NCBI GenBank assembly: GCA_964405455.1
Contig: CAYOOA010000006.1
Coordinates: 1-64,000 of the forward strand
DNA length: 64,000 bases
Direction: 5' to 3'
Origin: CALESS01 sp964405455
GTDB taxonomy: Bacteria; Chloroflexota; Anaerolineae; Anaerolineales; Anaerolineaceae
Position numbers and translations under genes: made by a program. How positions within the stretch are numbered: the first letter of the stretch is position 1; each line of letters opens with the position of its first letter. The notes below the pieces were generated by a model, which saw nothing but the letters and a program-made list of their open reading frames with translations, was not told the DNA's origin and made no database searches. Shown piece after piece: positions 7,425 to 16,800 of the stretch.

Positions 7425-9482
7425 TCAGGCCCGGCTGTGTACAGTCCGGCGTACGGCTGCCCTGCGCTGAACTGTTTCCGGGTCCTTGTCCGGCCAGGCT
7501 GCCACCAGCGTGCCCAGGATGAAGACAAAAGCACCCGCCCACAACCAATTCACCAGTGGATTATGGTAGATCTTGAACGTGGCGCCTTCTGTGGAAATGG
7601 TTTTCCAATCCACCAGGATGACATACAGGTCGTCCTCCATCGTGCTGCGCACACCGGGGATGGTCATCGGCTGCTGGGATTCGTAATAATAATCCCGGCG
7701 CGGGTACAGTTCACCCAGGAGTTTTCCATTCTTGCTGACTGAGACCACTGCCCGGGCCACGTTCTTGCCGTCCGCGGTGTCAAACACGGCCAGGGAGTCA
7801 TATCGGACGGTATAACCGCTCAAGGTCAGTGTGCCGCCCTGCGGAATGGTACCCTGGGTTTCGGTCTGGAAAATTTCCACGCCAATGATACCCAGCGACA
7901 TCAGGACCACCCCCACGTGGATGATGTATCCACCGTAGCGGCGGCGGTAGCGGGCGGCAAGGTTCCAGGTGGCGGTGAAAATATTTTCATTGGTGCGGCG
8001 GTGGCGCGCCCAGATACCCCGGCCGTATTCATACAGGGTAATTGACAGGGTGAAGGCCGCCAGCCAGAAGCCGATCAAAGCTCCCACGCTGCGCACACCG
8101 GCCGCAAAGTAGACCAGCGCCAGCACGATCACGGAGAAAATGGCCGGCTTCCACATGGAGCGGCCGAGGGATTTGTAGGTGGAATGCCCCCAGGCGGAAA
8201 GGGGGGCCACGCCCATCAGGAATACCAGCCCGGCAAACAGCGGCCCCGTGGTGCGCTCATAATAGGTCGGGCCAACAGTCACTTTCGAGCCGGTCAACAG
8301 TTCCGAGATCAGCGGATAAATGACCCCCCAGAAACACACTGCCAGGATACTGATGAAGAGCAGGTTGTTGAGCAGGAAGAGCGACTCGCGCGAAAGCAGC
8401 GAAGTCATCTGGCCTTCGTCCTTGAGGGCGTTCCAGCGGTTGAGCAGCAGCGCCAGGGAGATCACGAAGCTGATGCCGATAAAGCCGAAGAACATCGGCC
8501 CAATCGCACTCTGGGCGAAAGCATGCACCGAGGAGAGCACGCCGGAGCGGGTCAGAAAAGTGCCGAAAATGACCAGGGAGTAAGTGATGATGATCAGGAT
8601 CATGTTCCAGCGCTTGAACAGCCCGCGCTTTTCCTGGATCATGACCGAATGTAAAAAGGCCGTGCCGCTTAACCAGGGCATGAATGCGGCAATTTCCACC
8701 GGATCCCAGGCCCAGTAGCCGCCCCAGCCGAGCACATCATAGGCCCAGCGGCTGCCGAGCACCAAACCCAGCGAGAGGAACAACCAGGCCACCAGCGTCC
8801 AGCGCCGGGTGACGCGGATCCAGCGGTCGTCCGTGCGGCCGGTCACCAGGGCAGCGATGCCGAAGGCAAACGGGATGACAAAGGATACAAAACCCAGGTA
8901 GAGCATGGGCGGGTGGATGACCATGCCCGGATGGCGCAGCAGCGGATTCAGACCGTTGCCGTCGGAGGGGGTGAGCAGGATGGCACCGGCCTTTGGGAAC
9001 ATGGCTTCAAATTGATCCGTCTGGGTCGCCCAGAACCGATTAAAGGGATTTTCAAAAAACAGGATCAACATCAGGAAGAAGACCAGTGTCACCAGGGCAA
9101 CCACGATCACCCAGGGTAAAAATTCGCGGTCGCGCTCCCACTTGCGCAGGGTGACCGCGGAAACAAACGCGCTGAGCAGCCACGACCAAAAGACCAGCGA
9201 GCCAGCCTGGCCGCCCCACAGGGCGGTAATCTTCAGGTACAGCGGCATGCTGTTGCTGGTCACGCCATACACGAAGGAATACTGGTACTGGCCGGTCACC
9301 AGCAGGATGACCAGGGACAGCACTACCAGGGTGATCAAGGGGAAAGTCAGCAGCATGGCCGAGCGGGCTGCCTCCACCCAGCGGGGGGAGTTTTTCAAAC
9401 CACCGTAAAGGGCGGCCGCCACCCCAAACAGCGAGGTGATGAAGGTAATTACAAGAATGCCAAAGCCAACGTTACCGATCAT
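7425..9482 (-). CDS. ccmF: Cytochrome c heme lyase subunit CcmF
   Basis: A large membrane protein of the heme ligation complex CcmFH. I chose the ATG at 9482 (MIGNVGFG), which has GGAG 5 bases upstream; this gives 685 residues, normal for CcmF. The WWD motif (WGGYWAWD, 253-260) and the conserved ALWGGQAGS region (87-95) are present, with HPGMVIHPP (184-192) holding likely heme-ligand histidines. About 14 membrane helices and a large C-terminal extracytoplasmic domain are visible. ccmE lies upstream on the same strand, 119 bases away, so the two are probably co-transcribed. The rest of the ccm genes are separated from this pair by the M28 gene. Confidence 0.95.
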   Translation of the reverse strand: MIGNVGFGILVITFITSLFGVAAALYGGLKNSPRWVEAARSAMLLTFPLITLVVLSLVILLVTGQYQYSFVYGVTSNSMPLYLKITALWGGQAGSLVFWSWLLSAFVSAVTLRKWERDREFLPWVIVVALVTLVFFLMLILFFENPFNRFWATQTDQFEAMFPKAGAILLTPSDGNGLNPLLRHPGMVIHPPMLYLGFVSFVIPFAFGIAALVTGRTDDRWIRVTRRWTLVAWLFLSLGLVLGSRWAYDVLGWGGYWAWDPVEIAAFMPWLSGTAFLHSVMIQEKRGLFKRWNMILIIITYSLVIFGTFLTRSGVLSSVHAFAQSAIGPMFFGFIGISFVISLALLLNRWNALKDEGQMTSLLSRESLFLLNNLLFISILAVCFWGVIYPLISELLTGSKVTVGPTYYERTTGPLFAGLVFLMGVAPLSAWGHSTYKSLGRSMWKPAIFSVIVLALVYFAAGVRSVGALIGFWLAAFTLSITLYEYGRGIWARHRRTNENIFTATWNLAARYRRRYGGYIIHVGVVLMSLGIIGVEIFQTETQGTIPQGGTLTLSGYTVRYDSLAVFDTADGKNVARAVVSVSKNGKLLGELYPRRDYYYESQQPMTIPGVRSTMEDDLYVILVDWKTISTEGATFKIYHNPLVNWLWAGAFVFILGTLVAAWPDKDPETVQRRAAVRRTVHSRA

Positions 9483-9601
9483 ACGCGCTCCATAAGACAT
9501 GCAAAAGTGGCTTTTGGAGAGAAAGCGCTCCAACAGCCACCATAAACGAATCTACGGGTAAAGAGTAAGATACCAGGCACTACCGGGGAGGCGGGTGCAG
9601 G

Positions 9602-10120
9602 CTAGTTGCTCGCTCCAGATTGCTCCGGAACTGCTTCTTCGTATTTGGTCGGGCATTTCAGCAGCAGTTCGCTGGCATAAAATTTTCCGTCCGTCCCGAT
9701 TTTCCCGGTCATGATCGCCTGGGCTTCATTCTTGAGCAAATCCGGCTTGACGCCGTTATAGACCACATCCATGCGCGGCAGGCTGGTGTCGACTACGGCA
9801 TTATGCAGCACGGTTGCCAGACCGCCCATCTGCTCAATTTCCTTGTTATCACCGGGGATGTTGACTACGGTAAAGGTCAGGGTCAGGGTGTCTGGATTGT
9901 AGGCAATTGAATCGCCCAGCACCGCACCGGAGACGCGGATATCCTTGCCGGCCATGGCAGCGCCGCGCTCCTGGATTTCCTGGACGGTTAGAAAATACTG
10001 GGCATTAGCCTGGGTGGATGAAATCACCAGGTAAATCACCGCCGCCACGATCAGCAGGCCGCCGATGATGAATTTCAGGCGGCTGCGGGGGGCTGGTTTT
10101 GCGGTTGCAACACTTTGCAT
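9602..10120 (-). CDS. ccmE: Heme chaperone CcmE, CxxxY variant
   Basis: CcmE holds heme covalently and carries it from CcmABCD to CcmF. The 172-residue product has an N-terminal membrane anchor (about 17-34) and the OB-fold beta domain. In the usual HxxxY motif the histidine bonds heme; here the motif is C156-P-T-K-Y160. CxxxY forms of CcmE are known from archaea, some Gram-positives and Desulfovibrio, where heme is bound through cysteine. A ribosome binding site (GGAGGAG) precedes the ATG. It is the first ccm gene, divergent from radA. Confidence 0.93.
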   Translation of the reverse strand: MQSVATAKPAPRSRLKFIIGGLLIVAAVIYLVISSTQANAQYFLTVQEIQERGAAMAGKDIRVSGAVLGDSIAYNPDTLTLTFTVVNIPGDNKEIEQMGGLATVLHNAVVDTSLPRMDVVYNGVKPDLLKNEAQAIMTGKIGTDGKFYASELLLKCPTKYEEAVPEQSGASN

Positions 10121-10433
10121 GAAACTCCTCCTGGAAAAACGCGATCAATTGAAAATGGACGAGAGAAAATAGACCTGTAAAGCCCATTTTCCCATGCCAA
10201 GATTAATCCTTGGTTAGAGCAAGCAAAAAATAAAATGAGAAGGAATCGTCCACAAATTCCACAAATTTTGTCGCATTATAACCGGAACCGCAAATTCAGA
10301 ATAGTCTTCCCTGCTCACCAGGTTTTTCACAGTCAGGCATAATCCACAACCTGTAGCCCGGTTTGATCTGCGGTTCATATTTTTCCTCACAAGGCAGATA
10401 CTCCCAGGCCCCGGTGTGGGCTATAATAAACCC
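10121..10433. promoter_or_regulatory. Divergent control region between ccmE and radA
   Basis: About 310 bases without a gene. On the minus strand a TATAAT (10275-10280) is a candidate -10 box for ccmE with a leader of about 150 bases. On the plus strand TATAAT (10422-10427) lies just 6 bases before the radA ATG. A repeated CCACAAATT-type stretch is visible near 10250-10270. No clear RNA structure was recognised. Confidence 0.45.
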
Positions 10434-11861
10434 ATGCCCAAACTACAGATGCGTTACGTTTGCCAGAATTGCGGTCGGGTCTTCCCGCGCCTGTACGGGC
10501 GCTGCCCGCAGTGCGATGCCTGGAACAGTATGCTCGAAGAGGTGGAGCAGGTTGAATCACCCTCCAAAAGCGCCTCTCCCGCGCGCGGATTGCGCAGCGG
10601 ATCCCATCCCCTGCGCCTGGATGAAATCTCCGGCGATGCCGAGGAACGGGTCTCCCTGCCGATCGAGGAATTTGCCCGGGTCCTGGGCGGCGGCATTGTC
10701 CCCGGTTCCATTGTCCTCATTGGCGGCGACCCGGGCATTGGCAAGTCCACCCTGGTGCTGCAGATGGCCCTGGCCATGGCGGAGAAGATGCGCGTTCTGT
10801 ACGTCTCCGGCGAGGAGTCCGAACGCCAGGTGAAGATGCGCGCCCTGCGCCTGCTGCGGGTGGAGGACGGCAAGCCGGCCCATGAACCCAGCCTGCCGGG
10901 CAACCTGCTGCTGGTGACGGAAACCAGCCTGGATGTCATCCTGGAGCACGTCAAGTCCACCCAACCTGCCCTGCTGATCGTCGATTCGATCCAGACGGTC
11001 TACATCCCGGAAATCGGCTCCACTCCCGGCTCCGTCACCCAGGTGCGCGAATCCGCCGGCAAACTGCGCGAGCTGGCCAAGTCCAGTGGAACGGCTGTGT
11101 TCGTCATCGGGCATGTTACCAAGGAAGGCATCATCGCCGGGCCGCGCGTATTGGAGCACATTGTCGATACCGTTCTCTACCTGGAGGGCGACCGCTACCA
11201 ATCCTTCCGCCTGCTGCGCTCGGTCAAAAACCGCTTCGGCCCCACCTCTGAAGTGGGTGTATTTGAGATGGCGGAACGCGGTATGATCGAAGTTTCCAAC
11301 CCCTCCGAGGCCTTCCTGGCAGAACGGATGGTCAACACCCCCGGCTCAGCCATCGCCGTCACCATGGAGGGCACCCGCCCGATCCTGGTCGAGGTGCAGG
11401 GCCTGACCAGCCCCTCCAACCTGGGTAACCCGCGCCGCACTCCCAACGGGTTGGACATCAACCGCCTGCTGCTCATCTCTGCCGTGCTGACCCGCCGCAT
11501 CGGGCTGCACCTGGCCGAGCAGGATGTGTTTGTCAACGTGGTGGGCGGCCTGAGCATTGATGAACCGGCAGCCGACCTGGCGATCGCGGCCGCGATAGCC
11601 TCCTCCATGCGGGATGCACCTGTCCGGGCGGATACCGTCCTGATTGGCGAGGTGGGCCTTTCCGGCGAGCTGCGCTGGGTGGGACAGATGACCCACCGCC
11701 TGCGCGAAGCCGCCAAGCTGGGCTTCAAGACCGCCGTGGTGCCGCGCCGCCTGCGCAAGGGCGAGCCCTGGCCGGAGGGCATCCAGGTCAGCGAAGCCCG
11801 CTCCCTGCGCGAAGCGCTGCAGTTGGCCCTGCTGCCTGACCAAAAAACCGAAACAAGATAA
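10434..11861 (+). CDS. radA: DNA repair protein RadA
   Basis: RadA/Sms is a RecA-like ATPase with helicase activity that helps process recombination intermediates. The 475-residue product has the N-terminal zinc finger (Cys10, 13, 24, 27), Walker A GGDPGIGKST (97-106), the family signature KNRFG (near residue 258) and a C-terminal Lon-like domain (SIDEPAADLA). The ATG at 10434 is preceded not by a ribosome binding site but by TATAAT six bases upstream, so the transcript may be leaderless. A GTG six codons earlier lies on the -10 box and is unlikely. Two genes follow on the same strand. Confidence 0.96.
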   Translation: MPKLQMRYVCQNCGRVFPRLYGRCPQCDAWNSMLEEVEQVESPSKSASPARGLRSGSHPLRLDEISGDAEERVSLPIEEFARVLGGGIVPGSIVLIGGDPGIGKSTLVLQMALAMAEKMRVLYVSGEESERQVKMRALRLLRVEDGKPAHEPSLPGNLLLVTETSLDVILEHVKSTQPALLIVDSIQTVYIPEIGSTPGSVTQVRESAGKLRELAKSSGTAVFVIGHVTKEGIIAGPRVLEHIVDTVLYLEGDRYQSFRLLRSVKNRFGPTSEVGVFEMAERGMIEVSNPSEAFLAERMVNTPGSAIAVTMEGTRPILVEVQGLTSPSNLGNPRRTPNGLDINRLLLISAVLTRRIGLHLAEQDVFVNVVGGLSIDEPAADLAIAAAIASSMRDAPVRADTVLIGEVGLSGELRWVGQMTHRLREAAKLGFKTAVVPRRLRKGEPWPEGIQVSEARSLREALQLALLPDQKTETR

Positions 11862-11918
11862 TTCACCCTCCCCCGCCGATCCATGAAGTGGCAGGGGAAC
11901 AAGGAAAGGAATACCGGT

Positions 11919-12446
11919 ATGTCTACTCTTACCTCTCTCATGCAAACCCTGGAACGGGGCGGTGTGAGCCGGACCCGCCGCAACCATGCCCTCGAACATG
12001 CCACCCTGCGCGTCCTGGCGGAGCGCAATCCTCAGATCGCCCTGGCGGGTTATTCCGACCCGCGCGGCATCTGGATCCTCGGCCAGGTGGATACGGAAGA
12101 ATTGGCCGCCGCGGTCCAGGAAGCCCGCAGCCGCCTGAACAGCGGCGAACACGACCTGGCCATCCACCCGCACTGCGGCACCAACTACGCCACCTCCGGC
12201 ATCCTGGCCGGGCTGGCTGCCTGGCTGGTGATGCTGGGTACCGGCAGCGGGCTGCGCAAAAAACTGGACCGCCTGCCCACGGTGATTTCCGTCGTGACCC
12301 TGGCATTGGTCTTTTCCGGCCCGCTGGGACCAAAGGTGCAGAAAAACATCACCACTAAGGCCGAACTGGGCAGCCTGCATGTGACTGAAATCATCATCAG
12401 CGAGCGCAACGGCATGCCCGTTCACCGCATCCGGACCAGCGATTGA
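11919..12446 (+). CDS. DUF6391-like membrane protein
   Basis: The 175-residue product starts at the ATG at 11919, after GGAAAGGAATACCGGT; an earlier in-frame ATG has no binding site. The N-terminal half is soluble and contains RRNHALEHATLRVL and HPHCGTNYATS, whose His and Cys residues could bind a metal. Two hydrophobic stretches follow (about residues 90-110 and 120-140). It matches my memory of the DUF6391 family, common in cyanobacteria and Chloroflexota, whose function is unknown. It lies between radA and holA, 3 bases before the latter, so it is probably co-transcribed. Confidence 0.7.
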   Translation: MSTLTSLMQTLERGGVSRTRRNHALEHATLRVLAERNPQIALAGYSDPRGIWILGQVDTEELAAAVQEARSRLNSGEHDLAIHPHCGTNYATSGILAGLAAWLVMLGTGSGLRKKLDRLPTVISVVTLALVFSGPLGPKVQKNITTKAELGSLHVTEIIISERNGMPVHRIRTSD

Positions 12447-12449
12447 TCC

Positions 12450-13457
12450 ATGGCGGATAAACCGGTTGTCATCATCCTGCGCGGCGACGACCGACAGGGC
12501 GTCCAGCAGACCCTGAACGGGATGGAAGCTCACCTGGGCGATCCATCCACAGCCAGCCTGAATTTGTCCCGGTTGGACGGCCGCAGCGCCAGCGAGGAAG
12601 ATCTGCGTACGGCCTGCCTGGCCATGCCCTTCCTGGCCGAGCGCCGCCTGGTGATCCTAACCAACCCGTTATCACGGGCTGTCAACGCCCAATCCCGCAC
12701 CCGTTTTCTCAACTTACTGGATAACCTCCCCGAAAGCACCGCCCTGGTGCTGGTGGTGGAGGATCACGAAAAGTACCGCCGCGGCGAGGTGGACTGGGAA
12801 ACCCTCGGCGGCAATCACTGGCTGGTTGCCTGGGTCAGTAAATCCGGCGGCCGCGGGATCATCCGTGATTTTGCCCTGCCGCGCCAGGAGCAAATGTCCG
12901 GCTGGATTCGCAAGCAGGCCGAAAGCCTGAAAGGCCAGTTCACTCCGACTGCAGCCGTCGCCCTGGCGGACCACACCGGCAACGACACCCTGCTGGCCCG
13001 CCAGGAGATCGAGAAGCTGCTGGAATACGTCAATTACGCCCGCCCGGTGGAAGCCGAGGACGTGGAAATGCTGGTCGCCCCCGGCGGCCAGGTGGATGTC
13101 TTCAGCCTGGTGGATGCCATGGCCGGTCGCGATGCGCCCAATGCCCTGCGCAGCCTGGGCAAACTGCTAGAAGAACAGGATGCCTTCTCCCTGTTTGGCA
13201 TGGTCGTGCGCCAGTTCCGCCTGCTGCTGCAAACCCGCGAAGTGCTGGATGAAGGCGGCGGCGCAGACCGGGTGGCCGCGGAGCTGCGCCAACCTCCGTT
13301 CGTTGCCCAAAAGTTGACCCGCCAGGCGCAGCGCTTCGGCCTGACTGAGTTGGAATCCATCCACCGCCGCCTGCTGGACATGGATGAAGCCGCCAAAACC
13401 GGCCAGATGCCGCTGGACCTGGCCTTGCAGACCTTCGTGGCCGGCCTGGCCGGGTGA
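12450..13457 (+). CDS. holA: DNA polymerase III delta subunit
   Basis: HolA is the clamp-loader subunit that opens the sliding clamp. The 335-residue length, an N-terminal domain with VIILRGDDR, the middle motif LARQEIEKLLEY and the C-terminal alpha-helical domain are typical of the delta family. Like other delta subunits it lacks a functional Walker A. It begins 3 bases after the DUF6391-like gene. Confidence 0.88.
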   Translation: MADKPVVIILRGDDRQGVQQTLNGMEAHLGDPSTASLNLSRLDGRSASEEDLRTACLAMPFLAERRLVILTNPLSRAVNAQSRTRFLNLLDNLPESTALVLVVEDHEKYRRGEVDWETLGGNHWLVAWVSKSGGRGIIRDFALPRQEQMSGWIRKQAESLKGQFTPTAAVALADHTGNDTLLARQEIEKLLEYVNYARPVEAEDVEMLVAPGGQVDVFSLVDAMAGRDAPNALRSLGKLLEEQDAFSLFGMVVRQFRLLLQTREVLDEGGGADRVAAELRQPPFVAQKLTRQAQRFGLTELESIHRRLLDMDEAAKTGQMPLDLALQTFVAGLAG

Positions 13458-13845
13458 TATTGCTCTTGTGATGATTTATATCGGGATCTAGCGATTGTAA
13501 CAGAGTGGTCTTTTTATAAATCCGAAATTCCCCGGCTGCCTCTCCCTGGCCTGAAATCATACCGCATGGCTTGCCAGGGCTGAAGATTGATTAACACAAG
13601 ACGTGCAATAAAATTTCAATATCGGTCTCTATCTGCGATTATCTGCAGATAATTCTTTGCATCATTGCATTTTGAAATTCATCCAATCATCCCCCTCCCA
13701 TCGCTGGCATAAAAATTGCTCCCTTGTCCATTGCGAAGCCCCTTCGGCCTGATAAAACTGTAATGTCAGCCCGGCGCCGCGCATCTTGTATCTCGAGGCT
13801 GGTTTAACTATGATAAAAGCATCCCGATTGGTCAGGAGAATTCAA
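13458..13845. other. Intergenic region before the large secreted protein
   Basis: About 390 bases without a convincing gene. It is more AT-rich than its neighbours. A short repeated ATCTGC within TATCTGCGATTATCTGCAGATA is visible near 13630-13655. TATGAT at 13809-13814 could be a -10 box for the next gene, with AGGAG just before its ATG. No terminator hairpin after holA was recognised. Confidence 0.4.
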
Positions 13846-16800
13846 ATGAAACACGTAAATATCGGCCTGGGGGCGTTGATCATCCTCGGTGTGATCTTGG
13901 CGGTCATCCAACCGGCAGCCCTCCCCACCCAGGCCGCTGTAGAGGTACAGCCCACCCCGCAGGCCAAGTACCCGCAACAGGATGCCGCCCTGCGTGAAGC
14001 TTTCTCTGCCGCCATCCAGGGACGCGAGGACGTGTTGGGTTTTATTGTGTATGATACCGAAGTCCAACGGATAGAATATTCGCAAGATGGCCAGACTGCC
14101 TTGCTGTTCCTGCAAATGCGCGACCGCACCACCGGCAAGGTAATCGCCACTGAACCCGGATTGGCCATCGCTCAACTGAATAGCCTGTCAGACGGCAGCA
14201 AAGCCCTGGATTGGAAGATCACCCTCCAGGCCGATTCAAACTGGGAGGAGCAGTTGAACAACCTGCCGGCCGGGATGCTGACCGAGGAAGGTCGCCTTCT
14301 ATATATGCCAGACGCAACCCCGGTGACCGAGACTCTCCCCACCCCGATCCGCGGTTACAAACTCCCCTGGGCCAAAGGCCTGACCAAGCAACTGAGCGGC
14401 AGCATCGGTCATTTTCTGATCTATTATTCCTGTGCCGCTGGAGAAACCGCCTGCCGTTACGCCTATGATTTTGCCGATGGGACCATGTTCCCGTTGCTGG
14501 CTGCCCGGGGTGGACTTGTGCATCTCTTGTATGATGAATGCCCGAATGACAATCATTCTTGCGTCAATTATATTGTCCTGGAAGATCGCTCCACCTCGCC
14601 TTATACCTATCAGCTCTATATGCATATTGCCTACCATTCCATCCCACAAAACCTGCGCACCATTAATACCCCGGTCGTGCAGGGACAATTCATCGCCAAC
14701 GTGGATAATACCGGTTACTCCACCGGCTCCCACCTGCACTTCCATGTTCACACCAATCCCAGCAGCTACTGGGGTAACAGTGTTGATATCGCCTTTGATG
14801 AAGTCCCGTTCAACGACGGCGAGCCGCGCACCTGCTATGAGGCAGAACATTGGCCGGCCTACGGCACGGGTTGCGCGGATACCTACACCTCCCAGAACCA
14901 GGGCGCCAATCCACCCACCGGCAACCTGACCCAGCCGACCAACGGGCAGGTATTCAGCACTTCAATCATTCCGATGGCCGGGACGGCAACCGATGATATT
15001 TCCATCACCAAGATCCAGCCGGTGGTTTACAACGGCTCCGAATGGGTTGAAGTCGGATCTTCCTATACTACGGCTTCCTTCAACGGCACGGTGGACCTGT
15101 GTTCCGCCAACATTGCCGACGGCCCGGTCCTGGTCGGCTTTTACGCTTATGATTATGAAGGCAACCGCTCGACCAATGTGCTCGGCCAGCGCCAGATCTT
15201 TAAAAGTGCCACCTGCTCCACCCCGGCGCCGCCGGCCTGTGTCCCCACCTCCAGCCAGGTGGCCCTCTTTACCGGCGTGGATTACACCGGCGTGTGCAAG
15301 AAGTTCAACATCGGTAATTACACCTCCGATAACCTTTATCCCCTCCAGATGAACCAGACCGTTTCCATCCTCGTCGGCAGCAACGTAACCGTGACCGGTT
15401 ACGATGGTGAGTACGACACGACCTACGTCAAGTTTGACGGCCGCGGCGAAACCTATTACAGCTCCGATCCAAACCTGGCTGATAATCTCCTGCCAGCCAA
15501 TGCCATCACTTCCATCCGGGTCCAGGCCAAATCCAGTGGGCCATTGGATATCTTCACCGACCCCATCGGGTTGACCGTCGGGCAATCCCCCACCAGTGTG
15601 GATTCACTCATCCTCAGTGCAATCAGGGGAAATTACTATAAAAATGGCGACGGAGTCAATACCTGGTCAGCCACGCTAGCCGGCCCGGGTGGGACGCTCA
15701 CCCTGCCGACTCAAAAATACCCGATCTGGTCGGTCGGCAGCCTGGCTGCCGGCAGCTACACCTTCACAGTAACTGCCCAGGGCAGCTCGGCCACCAAACA
15801 GGCCAGCACCTCCTTCACCGTCAGCGAAGCCAGCCTGCCGGCTGTTGCGAATCGTTCTGTGCCGTATCTGGATGAAATGGAAGCAGGAATCAATGATTGG
15901 ACTGCCAGCGGGCTCTGGCACCAGATGCCCTTTCAACGGGACAGTGCCACCACCACCGCCTGGGGTTATAACAACGGCACAGACTATTCCACTGCCACCT
16001 ACCGGGGCGGCGACCTGACCTCCCCACCCATCACGCTGCCGGCGGGCGGCGCCTATTTGCGCTTTGATTACCTTTATAAAACTGAAACCGCCAACCCGCT
16101 TGTAGATCAGCGCCGGGTGCAGATCTCGGTCAACGGCGGCGCTTTTACCGACCTGCTCCAAATGAGTGATGATCCGATGGATTACTGGCTGCATTCCCCG
16201 GTCATCAACTTGACCGGTGCCCAGTACCGCGGCCAGACGGTTCGCATTCGCTTCCATTTTGACACGGTGGATATCTACGGCAACGGCTTCTTCCCCGGCT
16301 GGCTGGTGGATAACGTCAGCCTGAACACCACCGCCCCGGATCTATCCTGTGCGGAAACCACTCCCAATGATACACCGGCAACCGCCTCATCCATTGCCAT
16401 TAATAGCGATCAAAATGGGGTCATCTGCACCGGCGGAGACGTGGATTATTACAAAGTCAACGCCTCGGCTGGCATGCGCCTGATTGCTTCAGTTGCCGCT
16501 GCAGCGAATGGCTCTCCCCTCGATAGTGTCCTGCGCCTGTATGATTCCGACGGCCGCAGCGTGCTGGTTGAAAATGACGATGTTTCCTCCACCCTGCAGG
16601 ATTCGCAATTGAACTACACCGTCCAGCGCAGCGGGACGTATTACCTGCGCGTCAGCGCCTGGGATCATCCCTCGGCCGGCTCTCCCCAGCACACCTACAC
16701 CCTCAGCCTGCGCCAGGATGTTGTCCAACCGGTTGTTGTTTTGAACTTCCCCACCAGCCGCTGGATTCCCGGCCCCATCTTCCCGGTCATTGCCAATGTC

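Noticed and set aside
11346..12533. Minus-strand open frame overlapping radA and the DUF6391-like gene
   Set aside because: It covers two convincing plus-strand genes; the translation looks like antisense of GC-rich coding sequence.
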